64,000 nt of DNA from Halomonas rhizosphaerae (GCF_030010555.1 NZ_JASCQP010000027.1:30610-94609), one strand, 5' to 3'. Shown: positions 52,251 through 62,798, counted from the first letter of the stretch. Numbers and translations: made by a program. The notes: generated from the sequence alone by a model not told the origin.

Positions 52251-54126
52251 GGTGCCCTCCTTGCACGCCTTGTTCCGCCGAGGCGGACTGCGCATGATGA
52301 ATGCTTTCCCCTGGCCCGGAGCCCCCATGAGCCCGACCCTGCCCGACACCCTGGACCGAGAGACGGCCTGGCAGGCCCTCTGCCGAGCGCGTGAGGGCCT
52401 GACCAGCACCGCGGCGTCGGTGCAAAGCGACGGCCCCTTGCGCCTGACGGCCAGCGGATGGACGTCGGACATTCCGCCCAGCGCGGCTGCCCGGGAACTG
52501 CTCGATAACCTGGCCCCGCTGGCGATGCATCCCGGCCGGCTGGCCCTGGCCCAGCTCGGCCAGAGCCTGGATGGCCGCATTGCCACCGAGAGCGGTCATT
52601 CCCATTACATCAACGGCCTCGAGAGCCGGATGCACCTGCACCGGCTGAGGGCGCTGGTGGATGCCGTGGTGATCGGTGCCGGCACCGCCTGCGAGGACGA
52701 CCCCCTGCTCACGGTGCGCCATGTCAGCGGGCGCCAACCGGTGCGGGTGATCCTCGACCCTCGGGGCCGAGTGCCAACGACGCTCCGCCTGCTGCGCGAG
52801 GCCCCGGCACCGACCCTCCACCTGGTCGGCGAGCAGGTCAATATCGCCCCGCCGGCGGCCGATCACGTCACCCGCCTGCGGCTGCCGCTGGGCACCGACG
52901 GCTTCGACCCCGCGGCGGTGCTCGAGGCGCTTGCCGCACGGGGGCTCAAGCGCGTGCTGGTCGAGGGCGGCGGCATCACGGTGTCGAGGTTCCTGGAGGC
53001 CGGTGTACTCGATCGCCTGCACCTGCTGGTGGCACCGCTGCTGATCGGTTCCGGCCGGCCGGGCCTGGCCATGACGCCGATTGCCACCCTGGACCAGGCG
53101 CGTCGCCCCGTCGCCCGGACCTTCCGCTGCGGTGACGACACCCTCTTCGACCTGGACCTCACCCTGACCCGGCCCTGACCCCTCGGGGCCCGCGTCCGAT
53201 GGTGCAGCAGCCACGCCCGGCAGAAACAGCGCGCCAGGCAGGCTCGCCAGCAACACCAGCAGACCATAGGCCATCGACACCGCCACCCCCTCGGCCGGCG
53301 GCAAGCCGGCCAGCCCCCAGACCAGCGCCGCCGCACCCTCGCGCAGACCCCAGCCCGCCAGTGAAAGCGGGATCAGCATCGCCATCAGAACCGGGGGCAC
53401 CAACGCCAGCAGGGTACCCAGGGAGAGCGTGACCCCGATCGCCCGGGCCGCGCAGACGAACACCAGAGCATAGCTCAAGACCACCAGCAGGGATCCGGCG
53501 AGCTGTCGTGGCCAGACCGAGGAGGCCAGCAGGCTGCGACGCAGGTCTCCCCCCAGCCCGGCCAGAGCCACCGGCGGCTGACGCAGCAGACGGCGCGCCA
53601 TCGGCACACCCATCGCGACCAGCAGCGCAGCGACGACCGGCCAGCCCGGCGAGGATAGCTTCGCCAGCGCCTCGCCGAGCAGCCCCTGCCACATCGGCGA
53701 CATGGCCACGACCAGCAGTGTCAGCAGCAGCAGGGCCAACTGGCCGGAGGCGCGTTCGATGATCACCGCCCGCCAGGCGCTGCCCCGCCGACCGCTGGCC
53801 CGGGCGTGTCGCCAGGCCCGGGCGGCATCCCCCGCCACCCCGCCGGGCAGCACCTGGTTGAGGAACATCGCCAGATAGTATTCCCGCAGCGCACGCCCCC
53901 AGCCCAGCGACAGACCGAGACGACACGCGGTCAGCCGCCAGCGCCAGGCGGAAAGCAGCATCTGCGGCAGGGTCAGGGCCAAGGCCAGCAGGATCCAGCC
54001 CGGCGCCAGGGGACCGACCGCATCGAGCACTGCCCCCGGCTCGAGCCAGACCCAGAGCCCGCCCAGCAGCAGCAGGCTGGCCAGTGGCCGCCACAGGCGC
54101 GAGGCTCGGACCAGGCGCAGGGTCAC
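52237..54126 (-). CDS. LPG synthase TM-region/flippase-like membrane protein (UPF0104) with run-on C-terminus
   Basis: The first about 310 residues form a normal UPF0104-type membrane protein: eight or so hydrophobic helices and the signature MFLNQVLPGGVAGDAARAW. The family moves or modifies lipids and often sits in glycolipid clusters. No stop codon occurs where homologues of this size end (near 53190); the frame stays open for roughly 315 more low-complexity codons, antisense to the RibD-like gene, ending at 52237. The natural stop was probably lost or shifted. The start is GTG 54126, overlapping the methyltransferase stop (GTGA). Confidence 0.7.
   Translation of the reverse strand: MTLRLVRASRLWRPLASLLLLGGLWVWLEPGAVLDAVGPLAPGWILLALALTLPQMLLSAWRWRLTACRLGLSLGWGRALREYYLAMFLNQVLPGGVAGDAARAWRHARASGRRGSAWRAVIIERASGQLALLLLTLLVVAMSPMWQGLLGEALAKLSSPGWPVVAALLVAMGVPMARRLLRQPPVALAGLGGDLRRSLLASSVWPRQLAGSLLVVLSYALVFVCAARAIGVTLSLGTLLALVPPVLMAMLIPLSLAGWGLREGAAALVWGLAGLPPAEGVAVSMAYGLLVLLASLPGALFLPGVAAAPSDAGPEGSGPGQGEVQVEEGVVTAAEGPGDGATRLVQGGNRRHGQARPAGTDQQRCHQQVQAIEYTGLQEPRHRDAAALDQHALEPPCGKRLEHRRGVEAVGAQRQPQAGDVIGRRRGDIDLLADQVEGRCRGLAQQAERRWHSAPRVEDHPHRLAPADMAHREQGVVLAGGAGTDHHGIHQRPQPVQVHPALEAVDVMGMTALGGNAAIQALAELGQGQPAGMHRQRGQVIEQFPGSRAGRNVRRPSAGRQAQGAVALHRRRGAGQALTRSAEGLPGRLSVQGVGQGRAHGGSGPGESIHHAQSASAEQGVQGGHHASG
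52327..53178 (+). CDS. RibD C-terminal reductase domain protein
   Basis: 283-residue NADPH-dependent reductase of the RibD_C/dihydrofolate reductase fold. LAQLGQSLDGRIATESGHSHYI (two parts) is near 70-92, VVIGAGTACEDDPLLTVR near 115, RVLVEGGG near 225 and LLVAPLLIGSGRPGL near 253. The deaminase half of RibD is absent; an extra N-terminal segment of about 65 residues is present. It may reduce the ribosylaminopyrimidine made from the RibA product. ATG 52327 with GGAG five bases upstream is preferred over 52294. Confidence 0.88.
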   Translation: MSPTLPDTLDRETAWQALCRAREGLTSTAASVQSDGPLRLTASGWTSDIPPSAAARELLDNLAPLAMHPGRLALAQLGQSLDGRIATESGHSHYINGLESRMHLHRLRALVDAVVIGAGTACEDDPLLTVRHVSGRQPVRVILDPRGRVPTTLRLLREAPAPTLHLVGEQVNIAPPAADHVTRLRLPLGTDGFDPAAVLEALAARGLKRVLVEGGGITVSRFLEAGVLDRLHLLVAPLLIGSGRPGLAMTPIATLDQARRPVARTFRCGDDTLFDLDLTLTRP

Positions 54127-55004
54127 GTTCGCTCCACCGACGGCGCCGGCCAGGCGAAGAGATCACGATGCCCCACCGTCACCCCCAGTTCCCCGGCGAG
54201 GATGGCCGCCAGGCGGCGATCTCGCCAGGCGCCGAGGCGAGTCGCCTGGGACGGGGTCTGCTCGATGGCCGCATCGTGCCAGCCGCTGACCAGCGCCTCG
54301 GCTAGAGATCGCTGCGTGGCGTCCCCCGCCACCAGGTGCCAGGGCGTGGCGGCGCTCTCCACCCGGAAACCGGCGCCGGCCAGGGTGCTGGCCAGCACCG
54401 CGGGCGCCTCGCCGCCCAGCGCGGGCCCCAGGCCCTTGTCGCGATACTGATGGGCCTGGAAGAGGGTCCGCACGGCGATGTCCTCGCCGTCTTCGACGCG
54501 CGCTCCCTGGCGGTCCAGGAAGGCCCAGTCGCCGTCCACGCTGAGGGTGAGCAGCAGCGCCTGGCCATGGGCCGCACAGGCGGCCACCAGCGACGCCACC
54601 CAGGACCGGGGCATCAGGTCGAACAGGGCCGAGGCGACCACCAGGTCAGCACCGGCGAGCAGCTCCCGATCGACCGGGGACAGGCCGCGGCAAGAGGTCT
54701 CCAGGGCGACCGGGACGCCCGCACTGTCGCGCAGCCGGGCTCCAAGCCGGAGGGCATGGGTCAGCAGCTGGGCATCATGATCGACCAGTCGCCAGCGCTG
54801 GGGACCAGGCAGGCGTGAGGCCAGGAAGCGCAGGTTGCTGCCGCTGCCGCTACCCAGATCAACGATGCCATGGGGGCCGGCACGCGCGTTCAGCCATTCC
54901 ATGGCCAGCCCGGTCAGACGATGGCTGCGCGATCGGGCATCCAGCCCCTCACGCAGCGCGAGCCACTCCGCCGAGAACACATCATGGGAGGTGGAAACAC
55001 TCAT
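54123..55004 (-). CDS. Class I SAM-dependent methyltransferase of the pterin-like cluster
   Basis: 293-residue soluble methyltransferase. Motif I is GIVDLGSGSGSNLRFLASRL (about 46-65), with an acidic residue in WRLVDHDAQLL and ADLVVASALFDLMP as the post-motif. Substrate unknown; the operon suggests a GTP-derived or glycosylated metabolite. Start ATG 55004 overlaps the glycosyltransferase stop (ATGA), and its stop overlaps the GTG of the flippase-like gene, so translation is coupled on both sides. Confidence 0.88.
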   Translation of the reverse strand: MSVSTSHDVFSAEWLALREGLDARSRSHRLTGLAMEWLNARAGPHGIVDLGSGSGSNLRFLASRLPGPQRWRLVDHDAQLLTHALRLGARLRDSAGVPVALETSCRGLSPVDRELLAGADLVVASALFDLMPRSWVASLVAACAAHGQALLLTLSVDGDWAFLDRQGARVEDGEDIAVRTLFQAHQYRDKGLGPALGGEAPAVLASTLAGAGFRVESAATPWHLVAGDATQRSLAEALVSGWHDAAIEQTPSQATRLGAWRDRRLAAILAGELGVTVGHRDLFAWPAPSVERT

Positions 55005-56125
55005 GACGGCAGCCCTCGCCCGGGGCGACCCACGGCGCCTATCGGCGCCTCGGGGATGGCGTCCAGGGCGGCCATGAAGCGTTGCCCCGCCTGTTGCCAG
55101 TCAGCCAGCCCCTTCCTGGCCTGACAGGCACCGCGACGCAGGCGACGCCTGACCTCGGCATCGTCCATCCAGCGCGACAGCGCCGCACGCAGGGCGCTGA
55201 TATCGCCGGGTGGCACGGCGATGCCCGCCTCGGGCGGCAGGGTATCGGCCAGGGCGCCGCCGGTGGTGGTGATCACCGGCAGCCCCCGGGCCAGCGCCTC
55301 GGTCACGACCATGCCGTAGCCCTCGTAGAAGGAGGGCAACACGAAGAGATCGGCCTGGCGGTAGGCCGCGGCCAGGCCATGGGCATCCCGCTCGCCGGCG
55401 AAGCACAGCCGTTCGGCAAGGCCAAGGCGTTGCGCCTCGGCCAACAGGGAGGCGGCGTGCTCGGGGTCACGCCGGTGATTGCCGACGATCTCGCAGACCC
55501 AGGGGCGGTCGGTGAGGCCGGCCAGCGCCTCGACCAGCAGGCCGAGCCCCTTGCGGGGCGTCAGGGTCGCCACGCAGAGCAGCCGCCGGGGACGCATCGC
55601 ATCCTCATGGTCCAGGGCTCCGCTGGCCAGGGAGGCCTTGTCGACGCCGGGTTCGGCCACCCGGAGTCGGCCGTCGGGGACGCCGTAATCCCGCAGGGCA
55701 CGTGCGGTGTGGTGGCTGGTGACAACCACCCGGCGGGCCGCGGCCAGCGCCCGTGCCTCGCTGTCGCGAAACGCCCTCTGCTGGGCGGGGTCGAGTCCAG
55801 TCTCGTCGGCCAGGGGGTGATGGACGAGGGCGATGATCCGCAGACGCTCGGCATGCCGCTCGACCTCTTCGGGCAGTCCGCCCATGGCCAGGCCATCGAT
55901 GACCACGCGGGCATTGTCGGGCAGCCTCGCCAGGACCTGTGCCAGGCTGTGGCGTGCCCGCCGATCGGCCAGCGGGAAACGCCCCTCGAGCCCCACCACC
56001 TCGACCCGCCACGCCTGGCTGCGCAGTTCCGCCACCATGCGGGCATCGTAGATATAGCCTCCGGTCCACTGGTCGGGATCACCGGCGACGATCAGGGTCA
56101 GCTCGGGCATCGCGTCCCGAGACAT
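55001..56125 (-). CDS. GT4-family glycosyltransferase
   Basis: 374-residue GT-B glycosyltransferase. The N-terminal half has VAGDPDQWTGGYIYDARM, where the acceptor would bind. The C-terminal half has LLCVATLTPRKGLGLLVEAL and the donor motif FVLPSFYEGYGMVVTEALARG (in two parts), typical of GT4. Sugar and acceptor are unknown. ATG 56125 shares a base with the PTPS stop (TGATG). It is the third gene of the five-gene minus operon dehydrogenase-PTPS-GT4-methyltransferase-flippase. Confidence 0.9.
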   Translation of the reverse strand: MSRDAMPELTLIVAGDPDQWTGGYIYDARMVAELRSQAWRVEVVGLEGRFPLADRRARHSLAQVLARLPDNARVVIDGLAMGGLPEEVERHAERLRIIALVHHPLADETGLDPAQQRAFRDSEARALAAARRVVVTSHHTARALRDYGVPDGRLRVAEPGVDKASLASGALDHEDAMRPRRLLCVATLTPRKGLGLLVEALAGLTDRPWVCEIVGNHRRDPEHAASLLAEAQRLGLAERLCFAGERDAHGLAAAYRQADLFVLPSFYEGYGMVVTEALARGLPVITTTGGALADTLPPEAGIAVPPGDISALRAALSRWMDDAEVRRRLRRGACQARKGLADWQQAGQRFMAALDAIPEAPIGAVGRPGRGLPS

Positions 56126-56523
56126 CAAAGCTCGCCCTCATAGCTGGCCCAGGCGACATGCGATTCATGCAGGGTTACGCAGAGGGACTCGAGCCCCATG
56201 GCGGCCTCGCCGAGGTGACCGAGCTGTATGGCCGTGGCGAGTCGCTCGAAGACCACCCGTGCCATGAACTCGGTGGTGGTGTTACGGCCCTGAAACTCCT
56301 CCACCTCGTCGAGGTTCTGAAAATTGAACTCGGCGAGCACCCTCTTGAGGGCCTCGCCGGCCAGGCCGATGTCGACGACCAGGCCGTCGTCATCGAGTTC
56401 GCGGCGCTGGAAGGTCACGTCGACCACATAGGTGGCACCGTGCGTGCGCTGGGCGGGGCCGAAGACGTCGCCGCGGAAGCTGTGGGCGATCATGAAATGG
56501 TCACGAACGTTCAAGCGGTACAT
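56125..56523 (-). CDS. 6-pyruvoyl tetrahydropterin synthase family protein (QueD-like) with altered zinc site
   Basis: 132-residue T-fold enzyme; relatives act on dihydroneopterin triphosphate. MIAHSF gives the first zinc histidine (H14). The usual HGHxY pair reads HGATY at 28-32, so the second histidine of HxH is alanine 30. Other conserved parts are [15 protein letters not shown] and the C-terminal [13 protein letters not shown]. It may bind metal differently or act on a different substrate than QueD. It lies 30 bases after the dehydrogenase and overlaps the GT4 gene. Confidence 0.88.
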   Translation of the reverse strand: MYRLNVRDHFMIAHSFRGDVFGPAQRTHGATYVVDVTFQRRELDDDGLVVDIGLAGEALKRVLAEFNFQNLDEVEEFQGRNTTTEFMARVVFERLATAIQLGHLGEAAMGLESLCVTLHESHVAWASYEGEL

Positions 56524-56553
56524 GAGGCAAGATCCTCGTATCCAGGAATGGGG

Positions 56554-57528
56554 CTAGTAGCGGATTCGGTGGCAGAGCACCTCGCCCGAGGCGGCGGCGA
56601 GCCGAGGCATCAGGAGGGGCAACTCGTGGAAATCGCTCTCGCCGCTGATCAAGACGTCGAGGCAGGGAGCGCGCAGGAGGTCCAGGGCCAGCGCGAGGCG
56701 GCGGCGATGGTCCCAACGCGGAGTGCGTTCGACGGGCAGGCGGCCGACCTGGCTCGCGACCAGGCGCAGTCGCCGGGAGTGGAAGGCCTCGCCCAGGGGC
56801 AGGCTCGCTTCGCGGTCACCGTACCAGCTCATCTCGACCACCCGGGCCTCGTCGCCGGCCAGGGTCAAGCCAAGACGCAGCCCATCGGGATTGCCGCTGG
56901 CGTGGACCACCAGGTCATTGTCGGCGGGCGCCTGATCGGCCAGGCAGAAATCGACGCCCAGGGCGTCGGCGAGTTCGGCCCGCCGCGGCGACACGTCCAC
57001 CAGGCACACCCGGGTACCGGGAATCGCCGCGCAGAGCCAGGCCACCAGGGCCCCGATCACACCGGCGCCGACCACGGTGATACGGTCACCCACGCCGGGA
57101 GCGGCGTCCCAGACCCCGTTGATGGCCGTCTCCATGTTGGCCGCCAGCACGGCCCGCGCTGCCGGCAGGCCTTCCGGTAACGGCGCCACGGCGTCCATCG
57201 GTACCACATAGCGGTCCTGGTGCGGGTACAGGCAGAACACCTCTCGTCCGAGCAGCAAGGGCTCACCGGCCTCGACGACGCCGACGCTGACATAGCCATA
57301 CTTGACCGGCCCGGGGAAGTCACCCTGTTGGAAGGGGGCACGCATGCGTTGCCACTCGCTTTCCGGCACCCTGCCCTCGAAGACCAGCGATTCGGTACCG
57401 CGACTGATGCCGCTGAAGAGGGCTCGAACGGCCACCTCGCCGGGGCCAGGCATGGACACCTGTTCCTGTCGCAGGGCTCCCTGGCCCGGTGCCAGGGTCC
57501 AGAAGGCGGTAGCGCTAGCATGTCGCAT
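56554..57528 (-). CDS. MDR-family dehydrogenase of the pterin-like cluster
   Basis: 324-residue medium-chain dehydrogenase/reductase. The N-terminal GroES-like part has SGISRGTESLVFEG, and the Rossmann part has ITVVGAGVIGALVAWL with LVDVSPRRAELADALG after it. The standard zinc ligands (CGTD and GHE) are missing, so it is probably a zinc-independent reductase. It is the first gene of the minus operon. ATG 57528 was chosen from the domain start; an ATG at 57591 would add 21 residues. Confidence 0.85.
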   Translation of the reverse strand: MRHASATAFWTLAPGQGALRQEQVSMPGPGEVAVRALFSGISRGTESLVFEGRVPESEWQRMRAPFQQGDFPGPVKYGYVSVGVVEAGEPLLLGREVFCLYPHQDRYVVPMDAVAPLPEGLPAARAVLAANMETAINGVWDAAPGVGDRITVVGAGVIGALVAWLCAAIPGTRVCLVDVSPRRAELADALGVDFCLADQAPADNDLVVHASGNPDGLRLGLTLAGDEARVVEMSWYGDREASLPLGEAFHSRRLRLVASQVGRLPVERTPRWDHRRRLALALDLLRAPCLDVLISGESDFHELPLLMPRLAAASGEVLCHRIRY

Positions 57529-57657
57529 GGCAACATCCGTAGTGGGGACGTCAGGGGTATGAACAGACGCTAACGAAGCCGTGAGCGACATCGATGCAAC
57601 CGGCCCAGTCGTACAACACTGTTGGCTGCACGCCTATTCTTCTACAATAATGATACG

Positions 57658-57667
57658 CCAATATTGG
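57658..57667. promoter_or_regulatory. Perfect palindrome ccaatattgg in the divergent promoter
   Basis: A 10-base perfect palindrome lies in the 147-base AT-richer spacer between the MDR dehydrogenase (minus) and the CDP-alcohol phosphatidyltransferase (plus), nine bases before the latter's start. It could be an operator coordinating both directions. Confidence 0.3.
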
Positions 57668-57675
57668 AATGCACA

Positions 57676-58449
57676 ATGCAATACTGTCAATCGACCCGCG
57701 ACCATGCCAGGGGGCCGGCCATCCCGATCGTCCGTGACCTTGGCGTCGGCGCCCTGATCCTGCTGGCCGCGACGACACTGCTGTGGTCGTGGGTCGGGGC
57801 GAGCTTCCGGGTACCCCTCCTGGCGATGATCACCTACCTGATCATGGCCGGACTCGTCGTGGCCTCGGCGCCCTCCCACTGGCGAAGACTGGGCTGGGCC
57901 AATCGCATCACCCTGTGGCGGGGGGCCCTGATTGCTCTGCTGGCCGGCACCCTGGCCGACCCCGACCTGCTGGCCCGAGACGCTGTCCCCCTTGCCGCCC
58001 TGGCCCTGCTGGTCCTGCTGCTGGATGGTGTGGATGGCTGGGTCGCGCGCCGCACGTCCACGCAGAGCGACTTCGGGGCGCGCTTCGACATGGAACTCGA
58101 TGCCTTCCTGATCCTGCTGCTGTGCCTGGCATTGCTGTTGCTCGACAAGGCAGGCCCCTGGGTGTTGGCCATCGGCGCCATGCGCTACGCTTTCGTTATC
58201 GCCGGACGCAAGCTCTCCTGGCTGACCGCGACCCTGCCGCAGAGTCGTCGCCGCAAGATCGTCTGCGTGTGGCAGGTTGCTGCCTTGATGATCGCCCTGC
58301 TGCCCGTCGCCGGCGCCACGACCACGAGTTGGCTGGCCGGAAGCGCTCTGGCCGGCCTGATCTGGTCCTTCGGCGTCGATATCCGCTGGCTGTATCGCCA
58401 TGCCCCGGCAAGGCGGGTGGAGGACTGTCGCGCCAGCAGTCACTCGTGA
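57676..58449 (+). CDS. CDP-alcohol phosphatidyltransferase family protein
   Basis: 257-residue integral membrane enzyme that joins a CDP-activated lipid or polyol to an alcohol. The full catalytic motif is present: D117-G-V-D120-G121-x2-A124-R125-x8-G134-x3-D138-x3-D142. Six hydrophobic helices surround it. Substrate unknown; in this cluster it may attach a glycosylated head group to lipid (inference). ATG 57676 begins MQYCQSTRD; a TTG at 57622 would add 18 residues without a ribosome site. Confidence 0.88.
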   Translation: MQYCQSTRDHARGPAIPIVRDLGVGALILLAATTLLWSWVGASFRVPLLAMITYLIMAGLVVASAPSHWRRLGWANRITLWRGALIALLAGTLADPDLLARDAVPLAALALLVLLLDGVDGWVARRTSTQSDFGARFDMELDAFLILLLCLALLLLDKAGPWVLAIGAMRYAFVIAGRKLSWLTATLPQSRRRKIVCVWQVAALMIALLPVAGATTTSWLAGSALAGLIWSFGVDIRWLYRHAPARRVEDCRASSHS

Positions 58450-58466
58450 ATCGAAAGGAAACCCTC

Positions 58467-59087
58467 ATGCCTTTGCCCCTCAGTCATATCTCCCCTCCCG
58501 CATTGCCCATCGCCACAGGGCTCGTCCTGGCGCTGGGCGCATTCTCGATGCAGCCGGCCAGTGCCGAGCCACGCACCTACGAGATAGATCCAGAGCACTT
58601 CTCCATCGGCTTCCTGACCGAACACGTCGGCTACGCGGACACGCTCGGCATGTTCCTGGAAGGCCAGGGCGAATTCGTCTATGACGAGCAGACTCGAGAA
58701 CTGCACTCCGGGAGAGTCGAGATCGCCACCGACAGCGTCTTCACCAACCACGAGGAGCGTGACAACCACCTGCGCAGCAACGATTTCCTCGACGCTCGCC
58801 GCTACTCGACGATCGTCTTCGAGGTGACCGACTTCGAGGCACGCAGTGACAGCGAAGGCACACTGGAAGGCGAACTGACCCTGCTCGGCGAGACCCGCCC
58901 CCTGACCCTGGACGTCACGCTCAACAAGGCCGACGTGTACCCCTTCGGCCACGGACAGCACACCCTGGGACTGTCGGCACGCACCACCATCGCCCGCAGC
59001 GACTGGGGGATGACCTACGGGGTCGACAACGGCATGGTCGGCGACGAGGTGGAACTGATCCTCGAACTGGAGGCGATCAGGCAATAG
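58467..59087 (+). CDS. YceI family periplasmic protein, copy 2
   Basis: 206-residue exported lipocalin-like protein. The signal peptide is at 1-31 (ending ASA), then the YceI barrel with YEIDPEHFSIGFLTEHVGYADTLGMF, NHLRSNDFLDARRYSTIVFE (in part), GELTLLGETRPLTLDV and ARTTIARSDWGMTYG. YceI barrels bind polyisoprenoids or acyl lipids, which suits a lipid-linked product of the adjacent cluster. AAGGAA precedes ATG 58467, 17 bases after the phosphatidyltransferase stop, so the two are co-transcribed. Confidence 0.92.
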   Translation: MPLPLSHISPPALPIATGLVLALGAFSMQPASAEPRTYEIDPEHFSIGFLTEHVGYADTLGMFLEGQGEFVYDEQTRELHSGRVEIATDSVFTNHEERDNHLRSNDFLDARRYSTIVFEVTDFEARSDSEGTLEGELTLLGETRPLTLDVTLNKADVYPFGHGQHTLGLSARTTIARSDWGMTYGVDNGMVGDEVELILELEAIRQ

Positions 59088-59146
59088 CCGATCCCGACAG
59101 ATAGACGGGCTGGCAAGTCATGACCAGCCTGCTAGACTGACTCACT

Positions 59147-59268
59147 CGCTTGACGGGGTGCCGGTGAATCCGGCTGAGATAGCGCAGGGGTCTCTCCAGG
59201 AATGGACAGCACCCGAGCGCTGGTCCCGTGGAACCTGATCCGGCTCGTACCGGCGTAGGAATCAAGCG
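59147..59268 (+). ncRNA. TPP riboswitch (THI element) upstream of tenA
   Basis: All conserved parts are visible: closing helix cgcttga/tcaagcg, acggggtgcc, the ggctgaga bulge, acccg, gaacctgatc and the ccggcgtagga end. It senses thiamine pyrophosphate and should repress tenA when thiamine is plentiful. There is an extra helix insert at about 59186-59212. Confidence 0.95.
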
Positions 59269-59348
59269 GTGCGCCAGTGCCTCTCCGGCAGCCCCATGGC
59301 CACCCTCCCCTCGCCCGACTCCGGATCGACACCGCTACCGGAGGCAAG

Positions 59349-60017
59349 ATGGGCTACCGCTTCAGTGACCTCACCGCCGCCTGCCAGGCCGACTGGCGCG
59401 CCTATATCGAACACCCATTCGTGCGCGGCCTGGGCGACGCCACCCTCGACGAGGGCGCCTTTCGCCACTACCTGCAGCAGGACTACCTCTTCCTGATCCA
59501 CTTCGCCCGGGCCTATGCGCTGGCCGCCTACAAGAGTCGAACCCTGGCCGACCTGCGCCAGGCCCATGAGGGGCTCAAGGCGATCCTCGACGTGGAACTC
59601 GGCCTGCACGTGGACTACTGCCGCGACTGGGGCATCGCCGAGGAGGACCTCGCCGCCCTGCCCGAGGCCCGCGCGACACTCGCCTACACCCGCTACGTGC
59701 TCGACACCGGCCACCGCGGCGACCTGCTCGACCTGCACGTGGCATTGGCACCTTGCCTGGTTGGCTATGGCGAGATTGCCCGGTGGCTCACAACCCGGCC
59801 CTCCACCGTGCGCGGCCAGGCCAATCCCTATGACGCCTGGATCGGCATGTACGAAAGCGACGAGTTCCAGGATGCCATGCACGCCGAGCTTGAGTGGCTC
59901 GATGCGCGCCTGGCCGAGGTCACCCCGGGGCGCTTCCAGGAGCTGTCGGAGGTGTTTCGCGACGCCACGCGACTCGAGATCGACTTCTGGCAGATGGGGC
60001 TGGACCGCACCGACTGA
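59349..60017 (+). CDS. tenA: Aminopyrimidine aminohydrolase TenA
   Basis: 222-residue cytosolic enzyme that hydrolyses degraded thiamine (formylaminopyrimidine products) to HMP for salvage. Active-site features are D45 in QQDYLFL, the catalytic cysteine C136 in LAPCLVGYGEI, and E210 near the C-terminus. ATG 59349 has GGAGG five bases upstream and lies 80 bases after the riboswitch. A 9-bp hairpin downstream (60082-60103) separates it from the thiC leader. Confidence 0.94.
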   Translation: MGYRFSDLTAACQADWRAYIEHPFVRGLGDATLDEGAFRHYLQQDYLFLIHFARAYALAAYKSRTLADLRQAHEGLKAILDVELGLHVDYCRDWGIAEEDLAALPEARATLAYTRYVLDTGHRGDLLDLHVALAPCLVGYGEIARWLTTRPSTVRGQANPYDAWIGMYESDEFQDAMHAELEWLDARLAEVTPGRFQELSEVFRDATRLEIDFWQMGLDRTD

Positions 60018-60081
60018 TGGCCTGGTGCCATCGCTGGCCCTATGGAAAGACCCGCGCTGGCTCTGGTCAGGCCAAACGCGG

Positions 60082-60103
60082 CGGGCAAGATACGTCTTGC
60101 CCG
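60082..60103 (+). terminator. Hairpin between tenA and the thiC riboswitch
   Basis: Perfect 9-bp stem cgggcaaga/tcttgcccg with loop tacg, 65 bases after the tenA stop. There is no T-run beyond gtagttg; a modest terminator, consistent with thiC having its own riboswitch. Confidence 0.5.
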
Positions 60104-60118
60104 GGTAGTTGACCACCA

Positions 60119-62200
<2,082 letters not shown>

Positions 62201-62224
62201 CCGCCGACGGCCCCGCCAAGCAGA

Positions 62225-62261
62225 GCGCCCTCGCCGGTTTCCCGGCGAGGGCGCCTTTCAT
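62225..62261 (+). terminator. Intrinsic terminator after thiC
   Basis: 13-bp perfect stem gcgccctcgccgg/ccggcgagggcgc with loop tttc, followed by ctttcattt. It also stands at the end of the convergent outer-membrane protein gene. Confidence 0.9.
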
Positions 62262-62294
62262 TTCATGGCATGGCGGTGTGGGGCCGCCGGGCGA

Positions 62295-62798
62295 TCAGAA
62301 GCGGAACGTCACCCCGACACTGGCGGCATCGAAGGTGTAGTTCGACTCGTCCAGGTAGCGCATGTAGTCGGCCCCCACGGCGAGGTTGTGCGTCACGTCA
62401 AACTCGGCGCCAGCACCGTAGGAGAAGCCACTCTCGTCATCCACGTCAGCATCCACCTCGGTGAAGCCCGCCAGGCCGTAGAGGCGGAATTCCGGAGCGA
62501 TCGGCAGGATACCCTTGGCATAGGCGCCGGCCAGGTAATCCAGCTCGACGTTGCCATCCGAGCCGCCGGTGCCGAGGTGGCCTTCCAGGGCGAAGTAGTC
62601 GTTGAACGCCACACCAGCCCGCAGGCGCAGGCCGGTGCTGTCGAAGTTGCCACGCCCTTCCGGGTCGAGCTCCCAGAACAGGACATCGCCACCGATGTAG
62701 GGGCTCGGCTGATAGTTCATCGGGCTGCCCTGGGCATGGGCGGTAGCTCCGGCCAGCAGCAGGGCAGCGGAGACGGTGGAAATCGTGATGGTCTTCAT
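62295..62798 (-). CDS. Outer-membrane beta-barrel protein
   Basis: 167-residue exported protein. Signal peptide 1-22 (ending AHA), then a small beta-barrel with alternating aromatic strands (YIGGDVLFWELD, NDYFALEGHLG, LYGLAGFTEVDADV, FSYGAGAEFDV) and a C-terminal phenylalanine (VGVTFRF), the signal for outer-membrane insertion. It resembles OmpA-like or YfaZ-type eight-stranded barrels; function unknown. ATG 62798 follows GGGAGGCTCACC. Single gene, divergent from ackA. Confidence 0.88.
   Translation of the reverse strand: MKTITISTVSAALLLAGATAHAQGSPMNYQPSPYIGGDVLFWELDPEGRGNFDSTGLRLRAGVAFNDYFALEGHLGTGGSDGNVELDYLAGAYAKGILPIAPEFRLYGLAGFTEVDADVDDESGFSYGAGAEFDVTHNLAVGADYMRYLDESNYTFDAASVGVTFRF

Noticed and set aside
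57622..57675. TTG start extending the CDP-alcohol phosphatidyltransferase
   Set aside because: No ribosome site and the region overlaps the AT-rich divergent promoter; ATG 57676 preferred.
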